The position numbers were made by a program, and so were the translations under genes. A stretch of DNA of 64,000 nt from Aldehydirespirator sp965221605 (GTDB taxonomy: Bacteria; Actinomycetota; Acidimicrobiia; Acidimicrobiales; Aldehydirespiratoraceae): assembly GCA_965221605.1 (NCBI GenBank), contig CBDCSK010000014.1, forward strand, positions 186,001-250,000, read 5' to 3'. A model generated the notes under the pieces. That model made no database searches. It worked only from the letters and a program-made list of their open reading frames with translations, and was not told where the DNA came from. Positions within the stretch are counted from its first letter, which is position 1. Each line of letters begins with the position of its first letter. Of this stretch, positions 34,637 to 44,200 are shown in pieces.

Positions 34637-35947
34637 TCAGACGAGGCCGAGCGGGTAGTTGGTCAGCAGCTCGTTGCCGGTGTCGGTGATGAGTATCTGC
34701 TGCTCGAGCTTGACCCCCTCGCCGCCCGACTTGGGCCCCACGAAGGCCTCGACGCACATCACCGTGCCCGGCCGCAGCTCGGCGTCGTAGCCCTTCCTTC
34801 CCCAGCGCTCGCGGGTGAACACCGACGGATACTCGTCGCACAGGCCGACCCCGTGGGAGAGCACCGTGTAGCAGTTGTAGTCGTCCGGCGACGGGTACCA
34901 CGAGCGCTCCACGATCTCGCGCACCGAGATGCCGGGCTGGTGCAGTGCGGTGTTGCGCTCGATCTGCTCGGCTGCCAGCGACCACACGTCGTGCTGGGCC
35001 GGCGTCGGCTGCCCGCCCCCGCACAGCCAGGTCCGCGACATGTCCACGCAGGCGCCGTATGCGCAGATCATGTCGGTGTCGAACCCCATCAGCTCCCCGG
35101 CCTGCACCGGGCGGCTGCCGGCCTCCTGGTACCACGGGTTGGTCCGGGGCCCCGACGCCAGCAGCCGGGTCTCGATCCACTCCCCGTAGCGGGAGAGGTT
35201 GCCGGCCTGCAGCACCGACCACAGGGCCATCTCGGTGACGCCGGGCTCGAAGGCGTCCCGCATTTCGCCGATGGCGGCCTCGCAGGCATGGACGGCGCAG
35301 CGCATGGACGCGATCTCCTCGGCGGACTTGATCACCCTGGCCTCCTCCATGAGGCCCCCGGCGTCCTCGAGGCGCACGCCGCGGCCCTCTAGGGCACGCA
35401 TCCCGAGCAGGTCGATCCGGTCGATGGCCAGCCGCCGGTCGCCCCGGCCGTGCTCGACCAGCAGGTCTGCGATCTCTGCGGCCCAGCGGTCCGCGATCTC
35501 GGTGGCCCGGTCCCCGGCGTAGAAGTAGATGTACGACAGCCCGGGCCGGATCTCGTCCACTGCTTCGGAGTGCGTGTCGAGGAACTCGCCCTTGGAGAAC
35601 TCGAAGAGCACCACCGGCCCGTCGGTGGCCACGAACACGTAGCGCACCGCGTTGTGCATGGTCCAGATCGACATGTTGGTGGTGTCGGTGGCGTAGCGGA
35701 TGTTCAAAGGGTCGTACAGCAGGGCCGCGTCGCAACCCGTCGCCCGCAGGTGCGACCGCACCCGCTCGAGGCGGTGTCGCCGGACGGCGCCGCGGTCGGG
35801 TATGCGCAGCCCGGCCGCCGTCCACTCGGCCTCCAGCTCCGGGCCGGGTCCCAGGGCGTGCATGTTGCGGTCTCCGTGGTCGAGGAGCCACTCGGGCGGC
35901 TCGGCACGGGAAGCCCCGATCCTCGGCCGGTGCCTCTGTGAGCCCAC
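34637..35947 (-). CDS. dddP: DddP-type DMSP lyase (M24 metallopeptidase fold)
   Basis: A protein of about 436 residues with the creatinase/M24 pita-bread fold. Metal ligands are Asp290, Asp292 and Asp302 (DTDMICAYGACVDMSRTW), His365, Glu400 and Glu415. Tyr360 and Asp371 (YTVLSHGVGLCD) occupy the positions I remember as catalytic in DddP of Roseobacters. The relative spacings agree with my recollection of that enzyme to within one residue. DPLNIRYATDTTNM is another DddP-like segment. The product would be dimethyl sulfide plus acrylate. The start is uncertain: GTG 35947 (chosen), ATG 35863 and TTG 36067 are all in frame. Other M24 hydrolases are the main alternative. Confidence 0.78.
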   Translation of the reverse strand: MGSQRHRPRIGASRAEPPEWLLDHGDRNMHALGPGPELEAEWTAAGLRIPDRGAVRRHRLERVRSHLRATGCDAALLYDPLNIRYATDTTNMSIWTMHNAVRYVFVATDGPVVLFEFSKGEFLDTHSEAVDEIRPGLSYIYFYAGDRATEIADRWAAEIADLLVEHGRGDRRLAIDRIDLLGMRALEGRGVRLEDAGGLMEEARVIKSAEEIASMRCAVHACEAAIGEMRDAFEPGVTEMALWSVLQAGNLSRYGEWIETRLLASGPRTNPWYQEAGSRPVQAGELMGFDTDMICAYGACVDMSRTWLCGGGQPTPAQHDVWSLAAEQIERNTALHQPGISVREIVERSWYPSPDDYNCYTVLSHGVGLCDEYPSVFTRERWGRKGYDAELRPGTVMCVEAFVGPKSGGEGVKLEQQILITDTGNELLTNYPLGLV

Positions 35948-36061
35948 GCGCAAGATTCTGCCGCGGCGAGCGCCCCTAGGAGCGGATCCGACTGCTCGGT
36001 TGGAACGCCGGGGCCCGGCCAACCAGGCGCCCGTGAGCGTTCGGTCCAGCAGACAGAACAG

Positions 36062-36098
36062 AATCAAACAGACAAAAGAAAATCAAACAGACAAAAGA
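36062..36098. repeat. AT-rich direct repeat
   Basis: AATCAAACAGACAAAAGA occurs twice with a 19-bp period in the gap between the divergent DddP-like gene and the ATPase remnant. The AT-rich tract stands out from the GC-rich flanks and could be promoter DNA. Confidence 0.8.
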
Positions 36099-36151
36099 GG
36101 AGCGGCCTTCGGGCTAGGATTCGAGCCAGTTCCGTCCGCCCCCTTGGAGAG

Positions 36152-36670
36152 GTGCAGAGCCATGGCCGCGCCGGGCTCCTGGGGCAGGCTGTGGAGGCGA
36201 CGGGAGGCCACCCGTTCATGGTCCAGCTGATAGGCGCCCGCATGTGGGCGTCGGCCGCCGACCCCGCCGCGGGCTTGAGCGTCGAAGAGGTGCGGCAGGG
36301 CATCGCCGAAGCGCTCCAGAGATTCGGGGGCGGCGTCTATGGCCCGGTCTGGAGCAGGCTCACCGCGCCGGAGCGGAGATTCCTGATCGCCATGGTGGCC
36401 GACGGCGACAGGCCCAGCCCGGTGTCGGCGGTCGGGCGCCGCTGGGGCATGCCGTACAGCAGCCTCAGCACCTACCGCCGGCGCCTGATCAACAAGGGAA
36501 TGATCGAGACGGCCGGAAGGGGCCTGGTCCGCTTCGTGCGTCCCGGCGCGCGCGACTACGCGATAGCCCAGGCCCGGGAAGAAGGCTGGACCCTCGACGA
36601 GGACGGGTCGGTCAACCCGCCCGACACGCCGCAGCCGCGCCACTGGCACAACCCGCTCCCACGGCAATGA
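36152..36670 (+). pseudogene. C-terminal remnant of an AAA-family ATP-binding protein
   Basis: A 172-residue open frame that matches only the C-terminal part of STAND/archaeal-ATPase-like proteins: the sensor region AVEATGGHPFMVQLIG followed by a winged-helix domain (SSLSTYRRRLINKGMIE, RFVRPGARDYA). The Walker A and B portion is missing, so the 5' half of the gene has been lost. The last 165 bp recur as a diverged copy at 40905, on the far side of the two-gene ATPase module. Confidence 0.75.
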
Positions 36671-36688
36671 GAGCGCGCCGCCTCCGGT
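36524..36688 (+). repeat. Direct repeat, copy 1 (left flank of ATPase module)
   Basis: A 165-bp stretch starting CTGGTCCGCTTCGTGCG and ending GCGCGCCGCCTCCGGT. It pairs with 40905-41068 in the same orientation, with about 17 differences by eye including one indel (roughly 90% identity). Similarity stops sharply at both ends. It comprises the 3' end of the ATPase remnant and a few bases beyond its stop. Confidence 0.9.
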
Positions 36689-36752
36689 ATGTCAATGGCC
36701 GCTCGGCGTCGATGGCCGTAGACTCAGCGGGGTTCTACGGCGATCCGCACGG

Positions 36753-38018
36753 TTAGCCGGTGCTGGCCGCGTAGATCGTCAACTGCAACTCGGAGTCGTC
36801 GACGATCCGGTAGTGCGGCTCCCTGCCTGACAGTGCTGTGCTGTTGTCCAGGATGATGGGGACGCCCTCGCCCCGCTTCTCCATGATGTGCCCACGAGCA
36901 GTCTCTAACCAGTCGACGCCGGGCACCACGCACTTCGCCAGAAGGCTGCAAAGGGTCTCGTTGCGGGCTGCCTGCCTGTACCGCAACGAGTCGACCGACA
37001 TCGAGTTGACAACTGCGCCCGGTGAGTACAGCTCCAAGCGGTCGTCGAAGAGGCGAAGTCTGATCTTCGACCCGTGAACCGAGTAGTCGCGGTGAGCGAC
37101 TGCGTTGGTGACGGCCTCGAAGACTGCGGTCATGTCGTATTGCGGTCTGTCCTGACGCCCCATCGATTTGATCGCTGCAGTCTTCATGTTCTTGAAGACG
37201 AAGTGACACGCTTCCGCGATCTGCGCTGTTATCGGTCCGTCAATGTCGCTCGCATCGAGTTGGTACGGCTCCGCACCTGATGCGGCCTGAATCGAGACGC
37301 CGCGATATGCGACCGCCTGGATGTACGCGTTTGGCAGCCAGCGGCGTGGCTCGGTGCAGGCAATCAGTACTCCCGTCACGGTCGGGCGTAGTTGCCCCTC
37401 GTCGTCGTGCGCAACAATTCCGAGCTTCTGTAGGAAGGTGTCGGCGTCGGCGTCTGATCGAGCAGTTCGGAAGGAATCCCACAGGTCGCTGCTGAGACTC
37501 TCGACGTTCGCTCCGGCCACCGGCTGCTCATCGAATCTGACTAGGCGAGTCTGGCTGCGCTGTTGCAGCATCCGGGCCAGGAAGTCGGTGGACATTTGGC
37601 GTTTCGAATCGGCTAGGCGATGGAAGTAGCCGCCGGGGCTCCGATGAATGAACAAGCTTCTGGGAACCTCGACTTTCACCACTGCGACGCGCTCGCCAGT
37701 TGCGGTTGAGAGCCGGAGCCTGTCGACGAGCACGTTCTCCAGGGGTGGGTCGAGGTTGTCGGTGCACGCTTGCCTGACGAAGTCGACTACAGCGTCGAGA
37801 CGGGACTCGTCGATTCCGATGATCTCTCGGGGGCGGTCGCTAACTCCGAGGACCAGCACACCGCCACGGCTGTTGGCGAAGGCGGCTAGCCCGTCCGCGA
37901 GGCGCTCCCTCGACGGTCCGGCGATGCGGCTGCCCGAGAACCGGACCTCCTTGAGTTCAAGATAGGTGCTCTCACCCAAGGCGATCTTGTCGGATAGTTC
38001 CTGGATGCTGTCAAACAT
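36753..38018 (-). CDS. AlbA_2/HATPase ATP-binding protein (Schlafen/RecG-like N-terminus)
   Basis: A 421-residue protein. Residues about 10-150 form an AlbA_2 (Schlafen-type) DNA/RNA-binding domain (GESTYLELKEVRF; FANSRGGVLVLGVSD). Around 300-345 lies a GHKL ATPase site (FEAVTNAVAHRDYSVHG; DDRLELYSPG). Such proteins are often annotated as transcriptional regulators or ATP-binding proteins and are frequent in defence islands. Its start overlaps the end of the TrlF-family gene by eight bases, so the two are co-expressed and probably act together. Codon and base composition is somewhat less GC-rich than the neighbours. Confidence 0.82.
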   Translation of the reverse strand: MFDSIQELSDKIALGESTYLELKEVRFSGSRIAGPSRERLADGLAAFANSRGGVLVLGVSDRPREIIGIDESRLDAVVDFVRQACTDNLDPPLENVLVDRLRLSTATGERVAVVKVEVPRSLFIHRSPGGYFHRLADSKRQMSTDFLARMLQQRSQTRLVRFDEQPVAGANVESLSSDLWDSFRTARSDADADTFLQKLGIVAHDDEGQLRPTVTGVLIACTEPRRWLPNAYIQAVAYRGVSIQAASGAEPYQLDASDIDGPITAQIAEACHFVFKNMKTAAIKSMGRQDRPQYDMTAVFEAVTNAVAHRDYSVHGSKIRLRLFDDRLELYSPGAVVNSMSVDSLRYRQAARNETLCSLLAKCVVPGVDWLETARGHIMEKRGEGVPIILDNSTALSGREPHYRIVDDSELQLTIYAASTG

Positions 38019-40905
38019 CGCTGACGCTGGCGGCGATCCGCCGGTAGCGGCGTTCGAAGGCTTCGCGCCCTCCCTCCATCACTCGGCAGATCTCGTCGCG
38101 GATCTTCAGATCCTGTAGCGAACCCGACTTCACGACGCGGCACTGGCCGCCGGCGAAGTCGAGAGCGTGCACCATCTCCGCGTCGCCGTTGACCACGATG
38201 TTGGGATTGTGGGTCACGGTGATGATCTGGCGCCTGAGCTTGTTCTGGCGGATCTGACGTACCACTAGGTCATAGATCAGATGGTTGTCGAGATCATCCT
38301 CAGGCTGGTCGAGGACCAATGGCTCGTCGCCGTGGGCCAGAAGGAACGCCAGCATGGCTGCGGCCCGCTGCCCGGCCGATGCCTGCGCGATGGGCGCGAA
38401 CTCCGATCCTCGCCCGGAGCGGTTGTATTCGACACGAAGCGTGTCGTCCGGGTACCAAGTCAGGAGCCTGTCCAAGAACTCCGGAGCCCTTTCGTGCCGT
38501 CGCTGAAGGAAGTTGTTGAGGTGTCCGCCGAATTCTCCTCGACCCATACAGGCCTCGGCGAATCGCTCGTGGAGATCGTCGATCCGGTCCTTGAACGCCT
38601 TGTGGCGCTCGGCTTGCTCGGGGGGCAACGCGTTCACCAGATCGACCACAATGCCGCTGCGCTCGTCCCGGCCAACCTGGAGGATGTCATTCTCGAAGTG
38701 GTCCTCGTCTCCAAGTGTGCCGCGCAGGGAGCGTTCTATCGCTTCCAGGGAGTCCGAGTCGCCAAAGTCCCTCAGTTCCATGCGCACGAACTCGTTGCTC
38801 TCCAGCACCTGACGCAAGAAGACGCGGCGCGCCTCGCTGATCGCGCAGCGGGCCTCGAACACTCTCTCCAACTCCTGCTCGGACCGTTCGATCAGGCGAG
38901 ACCGCTCCTCCGCTTGAGACTGGAGTTCCGCAAGCTCGCCTTCTAGGCGACTGCGCTCCTGAACTAGCCGCCCGTACTCGGCAGGGTTGCTGATTCCTTC
39001 CGCGCTGAGCGCCTCGATCAACTCTTCATGGGCAGTGACAGCTCGGTCTAGAGCGGTCTGCCACTGGCTTTGCCCCAAGCTGGACCGCTCTGACTCGATT
39101 TCAGCCCGCAGGTTGGTGGCTGTTCTCCTCAGCTCGTCAGCGGCTCTGGCCGTGGCCGCTGCCAGCGAGGTGATGGTCGACACCGCGGTCTGGTTCTCGG
39201 GAGAGTCCTCCGCGAAGGCCCGTCTGTCCAGGTCTTCCGGGTGCAACTGATCAGCGGTGTTCTCAATGAGTTCCGCCGCTCGGGCAGCTACTTCGAAGTG
39301 CCGATCGACTTCCTGGCGTTGGCGTGAACGATGACGGTAGGTGTTCAAGACCTCGGCGTGGCCCGAGTCCTCGAAACTCCGAAGCTTCCGCTCCGTGTCT
39401 GTCATGCTCACGCGGGTGTCGGCGCGCCGCTTCAGTTGCTGTTCAAGGTCTCTGATGCGTCCTCTGGTCTGCAAGAACGTAGCCGTCGCCTGCTCAAGTC
39501 GCGCCTGGTGGACCGCTGTTCCGGCTGCCTCGTCGATGATCTGGAGCAGAGCCTGCTGGTTACCGTCAGCGAGTTCGGCCAGTTGGCCCTGGCTGAAGAT
39601 CCGCAGGGGGAATCGCTCGGGAGTTACTTCCTGCACTTCGGAGGGTGCCCAGCCGTCCGAAGCTATCTCTTCGACTGTGGGCACCGGGTCCGCCCCGCCC
39701 GGTGCAGCCTGCGAGTTCTGCCTCCAGCGGACACGATGGCGGACCCCGTCGCGCACCGCGATCAGGCTGAGTTCCGTGTGGTCGTCTAGACCGCCCTCAT
39801 CGAATCTGTGCTTGGGAACGCGATCGAACCGTTCGAATGTGCGCTTCGCCGAACTACGGTCATCGAATCCCTGAAGCTCGCTGGAGCGCCGCGAGACGAT
39901 GCGAAGAGCATGGACAATTGTGGACTTTCCGGTGCCTCGGCCGCCGACTATGGCATTGAGCCAGGGACTGAAGACGACGTTGGCCGCTTGACCCCGGCCC
40001 ATGAGTCGAGCATCGCTTATGCTTAGCTCCTGAAGATGATGCAGGGGCAAGTCTGGGGGATCGAACGACCCGCTGGGCCGGCTGCGCCTGATGGAGTACT
40101 CGTTGCCGTCCAGCAGAGCCAGTCGCAGGCCCTCCAAGGAGGGCTCAGCCATCTTGACCCAGGTGAACTGATCACCGATCGCGCCCGAGGACGAGGCCGA
40201 GTGCGGATGATGGCAATCCGATCCGAGCACGTCAGCCCAGCGGACCCCTAACTCGTCGTACCTGGTCGGCTTGTCGTACTTGGCAGGCTTCTCCGCGGTA
40301 CCGGAGATCTCGATGGCGAAGATCTTGTCCGACCGCAACAGCGTTTCGAGCGTGTTCCCGCTCAGGCCCCACAGTCCTCGCTCCTGGTCGGCGTGCGCCG
40401 GGATCGCAATGGCACCCGCTCGGTCGATCGCCTCAACCACCTGAATAACTGAGTGATCCGCTGTGGTGTCGCTCGCACCACGAGTGCCGCGGAACCCAAC
40501 GCTGCCTATGAGATTGTCGACGTCGGCGGTACTCTTGGATGGATCCATGATGGCGAGCAGGTGGATGCCGTCGTTAGCGGTGATCTCCACGCCGGGGAAC
40601 AACCAGAGCGGACGGAACCCGCTCGATGGATCTGCCTCCAACTCGCCAAGTGCCTCCTTGAGCGGGTCGATCCATTGACCGGAGTTGTGATCGGTAACCG
40701 CGACGCAATCGATGCCGGCTCGCATGAAGCCGAGCAGCCAGTCCCGGGGTTCAACGCTCCTTTCCCTGGCTTGGTCGGGACCCTTCCCATAGTCCTGTGA
40801 GGCCAGCGTGTGCGTGCGAAAGTCGAACTTCCACCACCGAGCGCCGCCGTAGGGCCAGTCGGTCCCACCCGAAGACCGCTTCTCAGATGGCGAAACCACG
40901 GTCAC
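38011..40905 (-). CDS. TrlF-family PHP-domain / SMC-like ATPase
   Basis: About 964 residues from GTG 40905 (an open frame continues to 40950 inside the flanking repeat). The N-terminal PHP domain shows DFRTHTLAS, VAVTDHNSG, FPGVEITA, IPAHAD and SDCHH. In the first motif the usual leading His is Arg30. An ABC/SMC-type ATPase follows: Walker A GGRGTGKST near 321-329, a long charged coiled coil, signature SAGQR, Walker B LVLDQPEDDLDNH near 860 and an H-loop VTHNPN. Proteins of this build are named TrlF and are linked to RNA/DNA damage sensing or phage defence. It is translationally coupled to the AlbA/HATPase gene. Confidence 0.87.
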   Translation of the reverse strand: MTVVSPSEKRSSGGTDWPYGGARWWKFDFRTHTLASQDYGKGPDQARERSVEPRDWLLGFMRAGIDCVAVTDHNSGQWIDPLKEALGELEADPSSGFRPLWLFPGVEITANDGIHLLAIMDPSKSTADVDNLIGSVGFRGTRGASDTTADHSVIQVVEAIDRAGAIAIPAHADQERGLWGLSGNTLETLLRSDKIFAIEISGTAEKPAKYDKPTRYDELGVRWADVLGSDCHHPHSASSSGAIGDQFTWVKMAEPSLEGLRLALLDGNEYSIRRSRPSGSFDPPDLPLHHLQELSISDARLMGRGQAANVVFSPWLNAIVGGRGTGKSTIVHALRIVSRRSSELQGFDDRSSAKRTFERFDRVPKHRFDEGGLDDHTELSLIAVRDGVRHRVRWRQNSQAAPGGADPVPTVEEIASDGWAPSEVQEVTPERFPLRIFSQGQLAELADGNQQALLQIIDEAAGTAVHQARLEQATATFLQTRGRIRDLEQQLKRRADTRVSMTDTERKLRSFEDSGHAEVLNTYRHRSRQRQEVDRHFEVAARAAELIENTADQLHPEDLDRRAFAEDSPENQTAVSTITSLAAATARAADELRRTATNLRAEIESERSSLGQSQWQTALDRAVTAHEELIEALSAEGISNPAEYGRLVQERSRLEGELAELQSQAEERSRLIERSEQELERVFEARCAISEARRVFLRQVLESNEFVRMELRDFGDSDSLEAIERSLRGTLGDEDHFENDILQVGRDERSGIVVDLVNALPPEQAERHKAFKDRIDDLHERFAEACMGRGEFGGHLNNFLQRRHERAPEFLDRLLTWYPDDTLRVEYNRSGRGSEFAPIAQASAGQRAAAMLAFLLAHGDEPLVLDQPEDDLDNHLIYDLVVRQIRQNKLRRQIITVTHNPNIVVNGDAEMVHALDFAGGQCRVVKSGSLQDLKIRDEICRVMEGGREAFERRYRRIAASVSDV

Positions 40906-41068
40906 TGGTCTGCTTCGTGCGCCCCGGCGCGCGCGACTACGCAATAGCACAGGCCCCAGAGGAGGGCTGGACCCTCGACGACGACAGTGCGGTCAACCCG
41001 CCCGACACCCCACAGCCGCGCCGCTGGCACAACCGCTCCCAAGGCAATGAGAGCGCGCCGCCTCCGGT
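40905..41068 (+). repeat. Direct repeat, copy 2 (right flank of ATPase module)
   Basis: The diverged partner of 36524-36688. It still encodes a FVRPGARDYAIAQA-type ATPase tail, but a one-base deletion breaks the frame near its end. The proposed start codon of the TrlF-family gene abuts this repeat, so that gene's promoter lies within it. After the repeat, 41069-41243 holds no feature I recognise. Confidence 0.88.
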
Positions 41069-41243
41069 GGCCGCGCATCTTGCTGGACTCATGGTCATGG
41101 CCAAGGTGTCGGTCAACTGACCCAACGATCGGCCTTCGGGACCCGACACAATCACGCACGGACCCAAACAGCCACATCGCCGCTACCAACCGAGTCTGTG
41201 CCCTGACCGCACACTTGGCCAGAAACGCAAACAGTCGCCACGG

Positions 41244-44200
41244 CTAGGGCTTGAACCCTCCTTGGGCATTTTTCTGGGTGATCTCCTTGGCTCCTTCAAC
41301 GCCGGTGAGTCGGACTAGGATCAACCCGGCGCTTCGTATCCAGGCGTCCTTGTCGAGATCAACGGTGAAAGTAGCCTCGCTTTGCCCGCTGGCTATGGTG
41401 AAAGCGCCCGATGTCTGGGACTTGGTCCAGCCGCGAACGCGATAATCTTCGCCCACCAAGAGCCCGCCGCCGCCCAGTGAGGACACCTCCGCTGAGATGG
41501 TCACAGCCTGCTGGGCTGCTTCGGACAAAGTGATCTTAAAATCAAGCGTCCCGCCGGGCCGAACTCTCGCCAGCGGACCGGCGATCGACACCGTCAACGT
41601 AGCGCTGTTGCCCACCGGCGCAAGATTGGTGGTCGGCATGGCTACAGTCGTTGTAGTCGCAACTGGCGTCACAGTGCCAGCGGCTGCTGAAGGTGTAGCC
41701 GACACGGTCTTCGACCAATCACTAGAGCCAAGGTTGCTTGTCGCACGCACCTTCACCTGATATGCCGAGTCGTTGAAGAGGTCTGTCAGCAGTATTGACT
41801 TGGCTGCACTATCAGTTGTGGCAGTCTGCCATTCGAGCCATGTACGCGGGTTCCGGCTATTCCTGTTCGTATTCTCACGGCGATACTGGATCTCATAGCC
41901 GTCGATAGACGATCCATTATGACTTGATGGGACCCAAGATACGCGCACTTGCGTATCACCCTCAGTAACACTTATCGAGGCTGGCGCAGACGGCTTAGCA
42001 ATCGCGGTCGCAAGTGCTACTGGTGACCATGGACCCTTATCGTCCAGAAGATTGATAGCACGCACCCGAACCGAATAGGACACTCCAGCCGTCAATCCGC
42101 TGACTGTGTGAGTCATATCGGGATCAGCGGCGGGCGGTGCAGAGATCAGACGACCCAGAGCTGGCCAGCCTGTCTCAGATGTCTTCTTGTACTGCACCTC
42201 GTAGTCAGCAATCGCGTGGCCACCAAAACTGAACAGAGCCGTCCAAGCCGCTTCTATATGCCCGTCACCAGTCGTAAGTGTCACACTCGCAACCTGCGGG
42301 GGCGGAGCCAAGAGATGAATTCGCTTCTCCTTAGAGAAGTCGCCTGCCCCATTGCTGTTGATGGCACGCACCTTCACCATATACACCTTGAAGTTCTCCA
42401 GACCAGTAAGCGATAGCCCTACCGTACTCACGAGTTTCTTTTGCCACGATTCTTCAGGAATTGACTCTTGACGGTAGTGCACTTCATAGCCCGTTATCGA
42501 TGATCCATTGTCAGCCGGTATTGCCCAAGACACGTACATACCCCCTTTATCACGCGCCGAGAGCGTCAACTCCGTCGGAGCATCCGGGCTACCAGAGACG
42601 TACACATAGGGAGACCATGTGCTCGCCACACGCTCACGGATAGCCCGAACACGAACCAGATAATCCTCACTGTTGACTACATCAATGACTCTGTTAGTTG
42701 CACTAGTCCGCACGGTTGACACACGGTCAGACCCTACTCTCCGGTATTCCACCTCATATGATGTTCCACTCTCGGAGGCTTGAGTCCATGACGCTGTAAG
42801 TTTGGAACTGCCTCTCACAATGTCTAAGCTCGTCACCGGGCCCGGAGGGTTCAGGAATTCCAGCAAGGGCCTGCTAGTTGTAGTTTCGTCCTCCGCGGCA
42901 TACGCAATGGTATGATATATTCCGACCGGTTCATTCCTGGAACCTGCCGAACAACCGACAAACAAGGCATTGCTCAATGAAATCTCACAGTCAATGGGCA
43001 TGCTTAACTTGCCTGCCGTGGAAGCAGTTCCGTGGAATCTGCGCATGACAAAGACAGACTCTCCTGCCGCGACCTTATACTCACAGGAGATACCAATGGA
43101 AAAAGCATCCTTACGAAGCTGACTAGATTCCGAATATGGACCTCTACCGACAGGTCTACAGTTAGAAGCTAGATTGGGCGACCGAGTTCTTCCATGAGCC
43201 GGTAGGTTATCACGACCAAAACGAACGTTGGGAGCTTCACCAATTTCACCCCAGTAGGGAGTACACACACTAATCGGTTGCCCCATGAATTCACCCAATA
43301 TATCTTTGCCATTTATTAGGGGATGTTCAGTCATGCATATTTTGAAGTATGATCCGCACTCCAAGATGGACTTTCCCTCTTTGAACCAGCCATCATAATT
43401 GCTCACGACGAGATCACTAAGCGATTGGCTGTTCGCCAAGATACCTTGTCTCCCGCCGTCCACACAATACAGATGAGGGGATCCGCTCGGAGTGCAGCTG
43501 AGCGTATACGTGACTCTGACCGATGCCTCCGACTCTGTGCTATTGACCTCTTCCTCGGTCGAATTGTACACACACGCCCCGTTAGGATTGTAGCTACTAC
43601 CCTCGACAATTCCCTTGTCAACCGTGACCTCCCGAGGCGGAGGCGAGGTCGTAGTCGTCGTAGGCGTAGTCGTCGTAGTCGTAGTCGTAGTCGTCGTCGT
43701 AGTCGTCGTCGTAGTCGAGGTAGTCGTAGTCGTCGTAGTCGAGGTAGTCGTAGTCGTAGTCGTCGTAGTCGAGGTAGTCGTAGTCTTAGGAGGCGAGGTT
43801 GTGACGCAGTGTGCTCCGAGCCGATTGTGGGGATCAGCTCCCAGCTTGAAGCCGTCGGGGCATCCGGTTGGTGCGCTGCTCCGAATACAGGTCCAACCCG
43901 AGAGCGTCCAGTCCGTTGATGCACACACCGGCTGGGCTGCCACTCGTCTCGTCATAGTCTTTCGGCACTTCGTGCCATTACTGACTCGCTTGTACCCCTT
44001 CTCGCACTTCTTCACCACTGGTTGAGTTGCTACGACTACCGTACGAGTTCGCGTCTCGTATACTGGCTCGTAGTTGAAGACTGCCTGAGTCTTGTAGTTG
44101 AAGACGGCCCGAGTTTCATAGTTGAAGACAGGCTGATCCTTGTAGTTGAAGACTGCCTGAGTCTTGTAGTTGAAGACGGCCCGAGTTTCATAGTTGAAGA

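Noticed and set aside
34548..35891. Extension of the beta-hydroxyacid dehydrogenase frame to 764 codons
   Set aside because: The added part is an Arg-rich out-of-frame reading of the DddP-like gene.
36083..36667. Minus-strand open frame opposite the ATPase remnant
   Set aside because: The plus strand carries the winged-helix and FVRPGARDYA motifs; the minus frame has none.
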